Part shown: positions 1 to 8,371 of the stretch, in pieces | Layout: every line of letters begins with the position of its first letter | Position numbering within the stretch: position 1 is the first letter of the stretch | NCBI GenBank assembly: GCA_017938405.1 | Contig: JAGBBP010000027.1 | Span: forward strand, 1-60,619 | Reading direction: 5' to 3' | Length of the DNA stretch: 60,619 bases | Source: Lachnospiraceae bacterium | GTDB lineage: Bacteria > Bacillota > Clostridia > Lachnospirales > Lachnospiraceae | The notes under the pieces: model-generated | Told to the model about the DNA's origin: nothing | The model's database searches: none | What the model saw: only the letters and a program-made list of their open reading frames with translations | Translations under genes and position numbers: made by a program

Positions 1-84
1 GGAAGCAAGCGTTACATGAGCATGAACCATCTCTCCGAACTGGAATTGGAGGATGATCCGCTGTCTGATATCATAGTCGGCTAA
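1..84 (+). CDS. C-terminal end of an unidentified protein (cut by window edge)
   Basis: Frame 1 is open from the first base to a TAA at 82-84 and encodes 27 residues ending in DIIVG. The tail is acidic (ELELEDDP). No domain can be recognised in so short a piece. It lies in the same orientation as the ATP-grasp gene 30 bases downstream, so it could belong to the same accessory block. It could equally be a chance open frame, but the absence of an internal stop and the normal codon look favour a real gene end. Confidence 0.45.
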   Translation, partial: GSKRYMSMNHLSELELEDDPLSDIIVG

Positions 85-114
85 CCACCGACAACCAAGC
101 GGCTGAAAACTAAT

Positions 115-1092
115 TTGCGAAAAACTATTGACACTATCAAGGATTTATATGACTGTTTACACGCGGATGAGAACGAATTCTTTTCTAGGGAAGAATTCGC
201 AGAAATTGCTTCGGCGATCTTTTATGCATTTGGATATGTTCGCGTATTTTATTCTGAAATAGAATTCTTAGAATATATTTTCCAAAACAAGCTAGACTAC
301 AACAAAATTATTGTTTACAATTTTGCGAGGGATGGACAGGTAAATGGAAAAAAATCATTAATACCTGCTTTTTGTGACTTACTAAATATACGATATACCG
401 GAAGTAATGCTTTTGTAATATCGTTGCTTAGAAACAAGAATGTTTATACTCCAATTTTAGATATAAATAATATTTCTGTTCCCAAAAGCATGGTTATCAA
501 AAGAAAGGACGATTATAATAAACTCATGGAAATTTTTAATCGTCGAAAGATCATTGCAAAAAACACTCATGAATCTGCAAGTATTGGCTTGACTACACAA
601 AATGTTTTTGATGTATCTGATAACTTACCCATAAAATTATCAGAACTTTTTTCTCAAATGAATTGTGCGGAGTTACTTGTCCAGGAATATATTGACGGTG
701 CCGAATTTGAAGTTTTAGTCATTCAATTTCATGGTATTTATTATTCGCTAATGCCTATTGAACTTGTTTTTCCAGACAACCTCACATATATAGATACAAA
801 AATGTCTAACTCTTATCAATATGAATTTAAAATACCTTCAACAGAAGTAATCACAAGTCTTCGTGAAGCAGCTAAGAAAGCTGCCTCACTACTCAACATT
901 AAAGATTATGCTCGCTTTGACTTTCGCGTTAAGAACGGCATCCCTTATTTATTTGACATTGCAGGGACACCATACACAATTCACCACAGCTCCGTCGCAT
1001 ACTTATTTACACAGTATTACAATTTGCCATATGAAAGTATATACAAAGTTATCATTGCGTGTATGCTATCTAATTATGATTTAAATAATTAA
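115..1092 (+). CDS. ATP-grasp protein, D-alanine-D-alanine ligase-like
   Basis: This 325-residue protein has the layout of the D-Ala-D-Ala ligase/ATP-grasp family. The pre-ATP-grasp region ends in RYTGS near residues 93-97, a lysine/serine segment (IIAKN..SASIG) at 146-158 would hold ATP, VQEYIDG lies near 189-195, and the metal-binding end is YARFDF at 265-270. The family normally has a Glu-x-Asn metal pair in the last motif. Here the matching segment reads FDIAGTP, so Asp replaces Glu and Ala replaces Asn, which makes standard Ddl chemistry uncertain. The family joins an amino or carboxyl group to a second amino acid using ATP. TTG at 115 is the only initiator near the start of the frame, and no clear ribosome-binding site precedes it. 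Its stop overlaps that of the convergent STAND-like gene by 4 bases. The DNA is clearly more AT-rich than the core genes, suggesting transfer. Confidence 0.72.
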   Translation: MRKTIDTIKDLYDCLHADENEFFSREEFAEIASAIFYAFGYVRVFYSEIEFLEYIFQNKLDYNKIIVYNFARDGQVNGKKSLIPAFCDLLNIRYTGSNAFVISLLRNKNVYTPILDINNISVPKSMVIKRKDDYNKLMEIFNRRKIIAKNTHESASIGLTTQNVFDVSDNLPIKLSELFSQMNCAELLVQEYIDGAEFEVLVIQFHGIYYSLMPIELVFPDNLTYIDTKMSNSYQYEFKIPSTEVITSLREAAKKAASLLNIKDYARFDFRVKNGIPYLFDIAGTPYTIHHSSVAYLFTQYYNLPYESIYKVIIACMLSNYDLNN

Positions 1093-3569
1093 ATATACGA
1101 TGTATATTGTAAGTCTGACAACATCAATCCTCTATGAAAGAAATAAGCAAGGCTTTTTTCTCTTTGAGTGCATTTTACGAGATTATTACAAAAATCATAT
1201 GCAGTAATACTTTGCTTTGATTTTATTAATTGTTTAGCTGCTGCAATTTTTTGTTCCCAAAACACATCCTGTTTTCGAAACAATGCCGGAACAAACCCAT
1301 CTAACTTAGTGCAAAGTATTTCTGCTTTGCTCCAACATTCATTGCGAATATTGCGATATAATTCAAACCACGAAAAATAATATCGGTAAAAATCATCAAT
1401 ATTTAAGTCATCTATATTGGAGATATCTTGGCAACCATATAACTTCTCAAATTTCTTCTTATACAGCAAATATTGCTTGTCGTTATCGCAGTATAAAGAC
1501 AATGAACATATATTTGTAAGTATAACATATTCTGTAGCACATTGTCGTGACATAAGCAGTTGTTTCAATTCCTTTATAGCCTTTTTGGCTGCAGATGAAA
1601 GTTTCTTTTGATTTTGCGTATTTCCTTCTTCGGCAAGAAATGTTGCAACTATTCTATTGTTATACAGCTTTTCCATTAACGGAAGTTGTATATTCTTTTC
1701 TTCACATACAGAAATAGCTTTATTGCAACAACTAATTGCTTCATTATATCGCTGGATGACAATATCCGTTCCCGCTTCACATACCAAGGTAATACAGTAT
1801 TCATCCCATATCTCATTTTCTTTAAAGAATTTCTTTGCCTTATGGTAGTATATGTCGCATTGAGTTTGATTAACAAACAAAAAGGCCTTTCGATTAAAAA
1901 CGTTTTCAATATAGTTCCCAATATTATGTCCGTTTCGCGAACAAGAAGAACATCGGGTTAGTTCTTTACTTTTCTCATATAAGAGATGAAAACTTTCATA
2001 CTGATTCAAACAGTCTAAAATACATGGTGCAATATCATATATAATTCTAAGGCGTATTACTGTCTCGTCTGTAGGTGTTATCAAATCAATTCCTCTAATA
2101 TCTACGCATACTTCTGTAAGAGCATACTCCTTGCATTGTTCCAACACCAAAAGTTCTTTAGACGTACTCATATTCGTATTAATATAAAGATAATGAAAAA
2201 AAGCACGTGTTAATTCTGCTTTTAGTGGAATATCTAATTCGTCTTTATCAATAGAATCATATTTTTTTTGAACCTCATCATAGTCCTTATTAAAAGATAA
2301 CGCAGAGTAAAATTCTTCAATGCTATTGAACAAATCCTCATAAGCCTCAGAAATATTTGCTTTTTGGAACTGTTGCTTAATCTTTTCAATTGTTGAGAAA
2401 TCGTGCATCTCCCATGCTGATGAATAGGCCAACATAAACAGAGTAAATGACGCTAAAGTCACTTTCTCTTGGTACTTCATCAGATAATAAGCTCTATAAT
2501 AATATTCATCCTGTTCGTTCTTAGTATAATAATTGTAATAACTAAGAAGCCAATCTTTTCTTTTTTGTATAGTTTGTTTTTCTATCTGAGATTTAATTTC
2601 AAACGAAAAAAATTCGTAATAATCATTATAATCACGAGTAAGAAAACGTTCCTCCTGTGCTAAATCCAACTCTCGATAGACGGTTGTATGTTCTTGATTA
2701 ACTACCTCTGCCAAAATTTGTGTAGTAAACTTCTTTACACTTAATGATGCCGAATAAATTACCGCTTCAAGCTCATCTTCATTTAACTTTTCTTTTTTCC
2801 CAGATTCTTTTAGTTGTTCTATTCTTCTTTTTACTATTTGTTCGATTGCATTCAAATACTCCTTATCACAGATATATTTTTCCTCATATATAAACTCTAC
2901 TAATTTTAAATTCCCGCCACATATTCTATAAATTGAAAGAACGTCCTCCTCCTGTGCAACAATTAATTTGTATTTTTGATGTAAAAAATCTGATACATCT
3001 GATACTTCATATTTCCCCAACATATATTCAAAGACTTTTTTCGATCCTAGAAAAGGCATATAATCACTATCTATATTCGTAATTAACAAATTAATTGTTA
3101 CTTTAAATTCCTTTTGTAGTCTTTCAAGATTCTTTGAAATTAACATTATCATTTTCTTTACTTCAGAATCTGCATCCATAAAATCATCAACACCAAAGAG
3201 CACATCTGAAACAAGAATTTTACTTAACCTATTTCTGAGACGGATATAGTCATTGTCATTATTATCCCAACCAATCCCAAGTCCCAACGCAAAAAGTGGA
3301 GTTCCCGCAGAAAAACTAACTGAATTTATTTTGCTTTTTGAAGATCCTGAACCAAATTTAACAAAACCATCACCAAAACTTTTGTATATAGTGATGGTAT
3401 GTTCATCCTTAAGTTTGTTTAGAAGTGTGTCCATTACAAAACTTTTACCAGTCCCACGTTTTCCTGATATACAAGCAACAGAAGGTGCGTTTTTCTCGAT
3501 GTATTGTTTTGCTAATTCTTCTGCCAATTTAGCACGTGATAATAATCCATTATATACTTTTTTCATCAT
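1089..3569 (-). CDS. Large P-loop ATPase, STAND-like, with helical repeat C-terminus
   Basis: The protein has 826 residues when started at the ATG at 3569, which has GGAG six bases upstream. An ATG at 3581 would add four residues but lacks a site of its own. A Walker A loop, GKRGTGKS, lies near residues 36-43, and a hydrophobic strand ending in Asp (LLITNID, near 160-167) is a likely Walker B. A winged-helix-like stretch follows near residues 265-330. The rest, about 340-826, is helical and rich in Tyr, Leu and Cys, resembling degenerate TPR repeats. This order (NTPase, winged helix, superstructure repeats) is that of STAND signalling ATPases, many of which act in phage defence or regulation. 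No effector domain such as a nuclease or TIR is visible. The gene is AT-rich, close to the recombinase, and convergent with the ATP-grasp gene. The family call is by architecture, not by close similarity. Confidence 0.65.
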   Translation of the reverse strand: MMKKVYNGLLSRAKLAEELAKQYIEKNAPSVACISGKRGTGKSFVMDTLLNKLKDEHTITIYKSFGDGFVKFGSGSSKSKINSVSFSAGTPLFALGLGIGWDNNDNDYIRLRNRLSKILVSDVLFGVDDFMDADSEVKKMIMLISKNLERLQKEFKVTINLLITNIDSDYMPFLGSKKVFEYMLGKYEVSDVSDFLHQKYKLIVAQEEDVLSIYRICGGNLKLVEFIYEEKYICDKEYLNAIEQIVKRRIEQLKESGKKEKLNEDELEAVIYSASLSVKKFTTQILAEVVNQEHTTVYRELDLAQEERFLTRDYNDYYEFFSFEIKSQIEKQTIQKRKDWLLSYYNYYTKNEQDEYYYRAYYLMKYQEKVTLASFTLFMLAYSSAWEMHDFSTIEKIKQQFQKANISEAYEDLFNSIEEFYSALSFNKDYDEVQKKYDSIDKDELDIPLKAELTRAFFHYLYINTNMSTSKELLVLEQCKEYALTEVCVDIRGIDLITPTDETVIRLRIIYDIAPCILDCLNQYESFHLLYEKSKELTRCSSCSRNGHNIGNYIENVFNRKAFLFVNQTQCDIYYHKAKKFFKENEIWDEYCITLVCEAGTDIVIQRYNEAISCCNKAISVCEEKNIQLPLMEKLYNNRIVATFLAEEGNTQNQKKLSSAAKKAIKELKQLLMSRQCATEYVILTNICSLSLYCDNDKQYLLYKKKFEKLYGCQDISNIDDLNIDDFYRYYFSWFELYRNIRNECWSKAEILCTKLDGFVPALFRKQDVFWEQKIAAAKQLIKSKQSITAYDFCNNLVKCTQREKSLAYFFHRGLMLSDLQYTSYI

Positions 3570-3644
3570 CGTTTTCTCCATTACATGAATTCATTTGGAA
3601 TACGAATTATAAGTCCACATAAAAGATAATTCTCTATTATCCAT

Positions 3645-3674
3645 CAAAAACACCCCACCTCTCCGGCAGGGTGC
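3645..3674 (-). terminator. Terminator after the recombinase gene
   Basis: On the minus strand, just past the recombinase stop, CACCCTGCC and GGTGGGGTG form a nine-pair stem with one weak pair around a GGAGA loop, followed by TTTTT. This is a normal intrinsic terminator. Confidence 0.7.
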
Positions 3675-3685
3675 ATAACCATATC

Positions 3686-4606
3686 CTATATCTTAAAATC
3701 CTTCCTCGGATGTTTGTTCACCAGTATATCCCTTTGTTTCGCCACAGCAACATGCGTATAGATTTCAGTAATGTTAATGGAGCTATGTCCCAGCATTTCC
3801 TGGATGTAGCGGATGTCTACATCTGCTTCCAGCAGGCTGGTGGCGAAGGTGTGCCGGAACATATGGGGCGTGATATGCATCTCGATTGCTGCCAAGGAAC
3901 AGTATTTATTTATCATTCTCCGGACGGATTGGTCGGATAAGGGTGTTCCGTTTTGATTGGCAAAGAAATGTTGACACCGATGGATTTGGTTGTGAAATTC
4001 GGTGTGGTATTTGTTTAATAAAGCAATCACCGTTTTACTTCCGAGCTGGATACGTCGTTCCTTACTGCCTTTTCCGTAGATAAGAATGGTTCCGTCGCAA
4101 AGGTTGATATCGTCGGAGCGCAGTGCGCACAGCTCCGAGATGCGCATACCGCTGGAGAAGAGAAGTTCCGTAACAGCCGCGTCCCGTAGGGCGTTCCTTT
4201 GCTGATATGATGAAGTTGCGGTTGTACATTGCGCGTATATGGTAGTGAGCAGTAATTCTAAGGTTGGTAAAGGGATGGTTTTCGGTAGTTTTACCGGCTC
4301 CCGGAAATGAATTTGTATGCGGTTAAACGGATTGAAGACGATGATCTCCCGATATTCCAGATAATGAAAAAATGCTTTGAGTGTGGCGATTTTGCGTTTG
4401 GCAGTTTTGGGACAGTATTGCCGGTGTAAGGATGCAATATGCTGTTCCAATACAGATGAATTGATTTGAGTGACATCCTCAATATGGATTTGTTCAGAAA
4501 ATTGCCGTAGGTCAATTCGATATGCTTTCAATGTTTTGAGGTCCAAACATTTCTGGGTGTGACAGTATTCCAGATAATTTTGAATGAGTAATTGCATGTT
4601 GTACAT
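3686..4606 (-). CDS. Tyrosine recombinase/integrase, XerC/XerD-like
   Basis: This is a 306-residue site-specific recombinase. The N-terminal SAM-like core-binding domain covers about residues 1-95 (YLEYCHTQK..KTLKAYRIDL). The catalytic domain shows the full set of residues: Arg in SGMRISELC, Lys in GKGSKERR, His and Arg in HMFRHTFA, His in MLGHSS and the nucleophile Tyr in IYTHV. Length fits XerC/XerD-type enzymes (about 300). ATG at 4606 is chosen because AAGGAG precedes it by nine bases; the frame runs 23 codons further upstream without a site. It has no dif-linked neighbours. Its place between the AT-rich island and a toxin-antitoxin pair suggests it moved with the island, but no flanking direct repeat was found. 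Confidence 0.9.
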   Translation of the reverse strand: MYNMQLLIQNYLEYCHTQKCLDLKTLKAYRIDLRQFSEQIHIEDVTQINSSVLEQHIASLHRQYCPKTAKRKIATLKAFFHYLEYREIIVFNPFNRIQIHFREPVKLPKTIPLPTLELLLTTIYAQCTTATSSYQQRNALRDAAVTELLFSSGMRISELCALRSDDINLCDGTILIYGKGSKERRIQLGSKTVIALLNKYHTEFHNQIHRCQHFFANQNGTPLSDQSVRRMINKYCSLAAIEMHITPHMFRHTFATSLLEADVDIRYIQEMLGHSSINITEIYTHVAVAKQRDILVNKHPRKDFKI

Positions 4607-4729
4607 AGTAAAAAGCTCCTTTGTTTGATTTGATAAAAAGTATATCGTACATGAGTGAGGAAACAATGTAAGCACACAAGATTATGGATTTGGAAGGAAA
4701 GGGGAAAGGTGTGTTTTTGCAGAAAGTAC

Positions 4730-4758
4730 TTGAAATGTAACGACAACAGCGTTACAAT
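4730..4758 (+). promoter_or_regulatory. Promoter with embedded operator for the toxin-antitoxin pair
   Basis: TTGAAA (4730-4735) and TACAAT (4753-4758) are 17 bases apart. The perfect inverted repeat TGTAACG ... CGTTACA (4736-4742, 4750-4756) fills the spacer. Antitoxin autorepression through such a site is typical of RelBE-type operons; the assignment of the binding protein is inference. Confidence 0.75.
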
Positions 4759-4782
4759 GGTGCTGATAGGAGGTGACGCACG

Positions 4783-5085
4783 ATGGAGAAAACTGCGACA
4801 TTAAACTTAAGAGTAAATCCGACAGTAAAAGAGCGAGCAGAGGAAGTGTTATCAAAGTTAGGGGTTCCGATGTCTACTGCAATCGATATGTTTTTAAACC
4901 AGATATCTCTTACCGGAGGGATTCCTTTTGCGGTAACTTTACCGAAGGTCCCGGATGCAATCAACATGGATAGGATGACAGAGGAAGGGATTCACGAGAG
5001 ATTACAAAAAGGATATAACGAGATAGAGGCAGGAAAGGTACAGGAAGCTGCAAGCGCTTTTGAGAAATTTAGGGGGAATCATTAG
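4783..5085 (+). CDS. Type II antitoxin, RelB/DinJ family
   Basis: The 100-residue protein begins with a ribbon-helix-helix pattern (ATLNLRVNPTVKERAEEVLSKLG, then STAIDMFLNQI) and GGIPF, all characteristic of RelB/DinJ antitoxins. These dimerise through the N-terminus, bind operator DNA and neutralise the toxin with the C-terminal part. It starts at an ATG nine bases after AGGAGG. The stop is one base before the GTG of the toxin gene, so the two are translationally coupled. The promoter spacer holds a perfect inverted repeat that is the likely operator. Confidence 0.9.
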   Translation: MEKTATLNLRVNPTVKERAEEVLSKLGVPMSTAIDMFLNQISLTGGIPFAVTLPKVPDAINMDRMTEEGIHERLQKGYNEIEAGKVQEAASAFEKFRGNH

Positions 5086-5086
5086 G

Positions 5087-5404
5087 GTGAAACATTATAG
5101 GGTTGAGATTACGAATCAGGCATTGGAAGATATGGAGCAGCTTTACAATCATATTGCGTATGTATTGCTTGCTCCGGAAAATGCCATGGGGCAATATAAC
5201 CGGATTGCAGAAAAGATATTAAAACTCGATATGTTTCCGGAACGTAATCGGATTATGGATTCGGAACCGGAGCATTCCATGGGAATTCGGAGAATGTTAG
5301 TAGACAACTATTCTGTGTTCTATGCGGTGAAAGAGGATAGGGTAATTGTGACAGATGTGTTGTACAGTGCTTCGGATATAGAAAAACGTTTGAGTGGGAA
5401 ATAA
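5087..5404 (+). CDS. Type II toxin, RelE/ParE superfamily
   Basis: The 105-residue protein matches the RelE/ParE fold: helices with ALEDMEQLYNHIAYVL, then LDMFPERNR, a RRMLVDNYSVFYAV strand pair and a final VIVTDVLYSASD. RelE toxins cut mRNA in the ribosomal A site, whereas ParE toxins poison gyrase; the sequence does not decide between them. The GTG at 5087, after AGGGGG, gives MKHYRVEIT, the usual family beginning, so the longer frame from 5060 is rejected. It directly follows its antitoxin. Confidence 0.88.
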   Translation: MKHYRVEITNQALEDMEQLYNHIAYVLLAPENAMGQYNRIAEKILKLDMFPERNRIMDSEPEHSMGIRRMLVDNYSVFYAVKEDRVIVTDVLYSASDIEKRLSGK

Positions 5405-5411
5405 GTCGTAG

Positions 5412-5777
5412 GAATGTTTTCATAAACACTTTAAAATCGGAATTATTGCGAATCAGTCCATGGGAAGTGAAGAACGTCTGGAACGGTTCGAAATTCGGAA
5501 GTATATTGATATCGTAGTGGCTTCTGCGGAAGAGGGCGTTGCGAAACCGGACAGGCGCATTTTTGAAATTGCCCTGACAAGGACCGGGTGTATGCCTGAG
5601 GAGGCAGCTATGGTAGGTGACCGTCTGGATAACGATATTGTTCCAGCAAATGAACTGGGAATGTATACGATTTGGATAAAGCAGGGGAATTGGATTTATG
5701 CGACCCCGAAGGAAAAGTTAGAATATCCGGATTGGATTATTGAGAACTTAAAAGAGTTGGAAGAGCTGGTTGAATAG
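5412..5777 (+). pseudogene. HAD-superfamily hydrolase, 5'-truncated remnant
   Basis: The open frame starts after a stop at 5409-5411 and reads KIGIIANQS just before an internal ATG at 5460. This is the start of the HAD motif II strand rather than a natural start. Downstream, KPDRRIFEIAL (motif III lysine) and VGDRLDNDI (motif IV) are intact. The nucleophile motif DxDxT and cap domain, about 100 residues, are absent, and no other frame in the preceding 60 bases supplies them. Only the last third of the enzyme remains, so it should not be catalytic. The break abuts the toxin gene, suggesting that the toxin-antitoxin insertion or a deletion removed the front. Confidence 0.8.
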
Positions 5778-5793
5778 TAAGGAGATAAAAAGT

Positions 5794-6321
5794 ATGAAGA
5801 AGTTGGTCGTTATGTTTCCGGGAGTAGGTTACAACATGGATAATCCGCTTCTATATTACGCAAGTTTTCTGTACGATACGAAAGGATATGAACAAATCCA
5901 TGTGAAGTACAACGGCATCTTCTTTGAACCGGAATTAACAAGAGATGAGAAGGCTATGCGTGTCAGAGATTATGTATGGGAGCAAGTAAAAGATATTGAT
6001 TTTAGTTCATACGATGAAGTTGTCTTTCTGTCCAAAAGCGTGGGAACCATAGAAGCGGGATTCCTGGCGGAAAAGCTTAGAATAAAGCCGGTACAGATTT
6101 ACCTGACCCCGGTGCCGGATGCACTGTCGTATATCAAGGTAGCGGATACAGTCGTTATTGGAACCGTAGATGAAGTGTACCCGGAGTGTAAGGCATATTG
6201 CGTCGCGCACGGAATAAAACCGTTGTACATTGAAGGAGCAAATCACTCCTTGGAAGTGGAAGGAAAGCCCTTTGAGAGTCTGGATATATTGCGAGATGTG
6301 ATGCGGTATATTGAACGGTAA
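5794..6321 (+). CDS. Small alpha/beta-hydrolase-like protein
   Basis: This 175-residue protein opens with a hydrophobic strand and a small-residue loop (KLVVMFPGVGYNMDNPLLYY). A nucleophile-elbow-like segment, VVFLSKSVGT, lies near residues 73-82. A late GANHSLE near 150 supplies a candidate catalytic histidine, and TVDEVYP near 122-128 could supply the acidic residue. This fits a compact alpha/beta hydrolase, although the Gly-x-Ser-x-Gly box is degenerate (SKSVG). The substrate is unknown. ATG at 5794 follows AAGGAG; the frame extends eight codons upstream but that start overlaps the HAD remnant. The next gene's frame overlaps its end, but that gene's likely start is 56 bases downstream. Confidence 0.65.
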   Translation: MKKLVVMFPGVGYNMDNPLLYYASFLYDTKGYEQIHVKYNGIFFEPELTRDEKAMRVRDYVWEQVKDIDFSSYDEVVFLSKSVGTIEAGFLAEKLRIKPVQIYLTPVPDALSYIKVADTVVIGTVDEVYPECKAYCVAHGIKPLYIEGANHSLEVEGKPFESLDILRDVMRYIER

Positions 6322-6376
6322 GGGAGAAGGTTTGTCGAAATCGGAGAATGAGAGGATGGCAGAGGAGGAACTTATT

Positions 6377-7474
6377 ATGTTTTCGAAACAGAGCAATAAC
6401 ATCATTTCAAAAATACATCGTCTGGTAACGAACGAATATGGCGAGAACTACTGGTTTAACGGTTGTGCAAAATATGTAATGGAGTGTTTTGGGGAATCTG
6501 ATTTTGATTATGAGTTTTTTGCGGGACTGACGGGGGATGTGTTCACGCAGCATTATACGTATAACGGGTTTCGTGGTGAAGGTGTCAGTGGCTATATGTT
6601 TACAGAGAAATGGTCCATGTATTTGCACGAGACGGAGGAGTGTTTTGAACTGCGGGAGGGTAAAACTGGCTTTTTTGAACGTATTTTTAAATTGTGTGGC
6701 TACTCAAGTACAGTTGTCACCGGAGATGAACTTTGTAAAAATGCAGAGATGTACTTGCAGAGGTTGATGACATCTATTGATAAGGGAGTTCCGGTGATTT
6801 CCTGGGGGATGAGCGGAGCTCGTATCTGTGTTTTTGTGGGGTATGAGGAATACGGCAAAACGCTTTTGTATATTACCGGAAACAGTAACTGTCCGGTGCG
6901 TACTTCTCTTGAAGCGGCATTGCGAACCGAGATAAAAGGATTTGACACCACAATAGGATGGATTTTTGTTGATAAGAAAATGGATGATTGCTCGTTGGCG
7001 GAGATATATCGCGAAAGAATCAGAACGCTCCCGAAGCTGATATGTACCAAAACGGAGAAATACTGCTTTGGTGCAAGTGCATTCAGGGGGTGGGCAGATG
7101 ATATTGAAAATGGAAAGTTCGATAACGTAAAGCTGGAAGAGTTTAACCCATGGACGAGCTATACGGCTTATGTTTGTGCGCTGGCAACAAACGGGAGCTG
7201 CTGCTATTCGTTTTTAGAACGAGCACAGAAACTGAATCCGGATATGACCTTTTTAGGAGAGGTGAGTCGTCTTTACAGACGCTGTGGGGACATGTGGGAG
7301 AACGATAACGGCGAGGATTTGGAAGCAATTGGCGGTGGATTTAATGTGACGCTGGAAGCCTTACAGGATAAACGACGGAGAAAGAAAATCGCGGCAAAGT
7401 TACGGGAGTTTGCTGATGTAACCGATGAGATTGTGCAAGTGTTAAAGCGAGGGGTAGAAAAGTGTTGTAAATGA
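6377..7474 (+). CDS. Uncharacterised protein with possible papain-like (BtrH/C39-like) fold
   Basis: The predicted 365-residue protein has no signal peptide or membrane segment. The segment FNGCAKYVMECFG near residues 20-32, with Cys after Asn-Gly, followed by GVPVISWG and ICVFVGYEEYGKTLLYITG near 140-175, resembles the order of cysteine, strand and gly-tyr strand in BtrH/C39-like domains. The C-terminal part, beyond about 220, is helical and unrelated to anything recognised. AGGAGG eight bases before the ATG at 6377 decides the start over the longer frame. The function is unknown and the fold call is inference from a few short segments. Confidence 0.5.
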   Translation: MFSKQSNNIISKIHRLVTNEYGENYWFNGCAKYVMECFGESDFDYEFFAGLTGDVFTQHYTYNGFRGEGVSGYMFTEKWSMYLHETEECFELREGKTGFFERIFKLCGYSSTVVTGDELCKNAEMYLQRLMTSIDKGVPVISWGMSGARICVFVGYEEYGKTLLYITGNSNCPVRTSLEAALRTEIKGFDTTIGWIFVDKKMDDCSLAEIYRERIRTLPKLICTKTEKYCFGASAFRGWADDIENGKFDNVKLEEFNPWTSYTAYVCALATNGSCCYSFLERAQKLNPDMTFLGEVSRLYRRCGDMWENDNGEDLEAIGGGFNVTLEALQDKRRRKKIAAKLREFADVTDEIVQVLKRGVEKCCK

Positions 7475-7522
7475 ATCTGAACTATGTTTATTGATCCGGA
7501 ATGAAAGCAAGGGGGAAATAGG

Positions 7523-8044
7523 ATGAAATCGTATGATGATTATTTTGAAAAAGAGCAGCAGGAAAGAAAAAAGGCGAAACCGCAAGCAGAAGAGGAAATC
7601 AATGCCTTATTGATTGGTGAAAGAAAACAAAATGCCTTGGATTTTGTGTCGTACATAAAGTGTTTGAGAATGACACCCCAATGGACCTCTGCGAACTCCT
7701 GGGCTGTTTCCTATAAAGGGAAACGGGTGTGTTATATAAAACTTGTTATCAGGCAGGAGGCGAATGAATGGTATATAAGACCGGCGGTACAGTATGATGA
7801 AGCATTGAGGGTCTTTTGCAGGGAGAAACATTTAGAAGATATTATGCTTGAAAATGTGCATTTTTGTGTTGGTTGTGGCAAATGTAAACCGGGTACAACC
7901 GTGACATTTTTTGATAAGGAACTGAAGCATGTGTGCAGTTCGCTGATTGACTTTGAGTTTCATAATCCGAATGAGAAGGCATTGGAATGTGCGAAGAAAC
8001 TGGTGGAGTATAGAAGAGCGGAGATTGCAAGAAAGGCACAATAG
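7523..8044 (+). CDS. Uncharacterised protein with a cysteine cluster
   Basis: This is a predicted cytoplasmic protein of 173 residues. Its first 40 residues are charged and helical. A mixed alpha/beta middle (WAVSYKGKRVCYIKLVIR, EWYIRPAVQY) precedes CVGCGKCKPG near residue 118, which with Cys at KHVCSS could bind a metal. GGGGGAAATAGG precedes the ATG closely. No family was recognised. It lies among other accessory genes and shows no obvious operon partner. Confidence 0.5.
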   Translation: MKSYDDYFEKEQQERKKAKPQAEEEINALLIGERKQNALDFVSYIKCLRMTPQWTSANSWAVSYKGKRVCYIKLVIRQEANEWYIRPAVQYDEALRVFCREKHLEDIMLENVHFCVGCGKCKPGTTVTFFDKELKHVCSSLIDFEFHNPNEKALECAKKLVEYRRAEIARKAQ

Positions 8045-8075
8045 GCTTGAGGAATAATCAGAGACGGGAGGAAAT

Positions 8076-8327
8076 ATGAGTTTTAGAGACTGCATAAAAC
8101 AAAACGAATTTGTTCTCATGGAAGGTGCCTTGGGAGAACGATTAAAAAGAGAATACGGTATTACATTTGATGGGCAGATTGCTATGGCAGGTTTGATTTA
8201 CGAGGAAAAGGGTGCTACTGTGCTGGCGGCCTCACGGGCTGTAAGAGAGAAAACTATACTGGCGAGGGGCCCTTACCAAGTAGGTGTTTTTCTATTTCAC
8301 CGTTGGATGGCGGAACAGTTTTATTAA
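8076..8327 (+). pseudogene. Homocysteine S-methyltransferase N-terminal remnant
   Basis: Roughly the first 50 codons read as the beginning of a homocysteine S-methyltransferase (MmuM-like): FVLMEGALGERLKREYG and GLIYEEKG. Intact enzymes are about 300 residues long. After EEKGATVLAA the frame turns into unrelated sequence and stops at 83 residues. The barrel, substrate site and the zinc-binding cysteines are missing. Together with the truncated HAD gene it marks repeated rearrangement of this stretch. Confidence 0.72.
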
Positions 8328-8371
8328 GCAGATATCATGTGATGAAAGAGAGAGTTCTGTTAATTCTGTGG

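Noticed and set aside
3253..3588. Open frame opposite to the start of the STAND-like gene
   Set aside because: It lies fully antisense to a better supported gene, has no ribosome-binding site, and its composition mirrors the minus-strand gene.
3600..4780. Flanking direct repeats (att sites) around the recombinase
   Set aside because: No repeat of useful length was found on either side within the window, so island borders are not assigned.
5460..5777. ATG at 5460 as a complete HAD gene
   Set aside because: The HAD nucleophile motif lies before it in intact enzymes, and the preceding codons already match the family. It is therefore a truncated gene.
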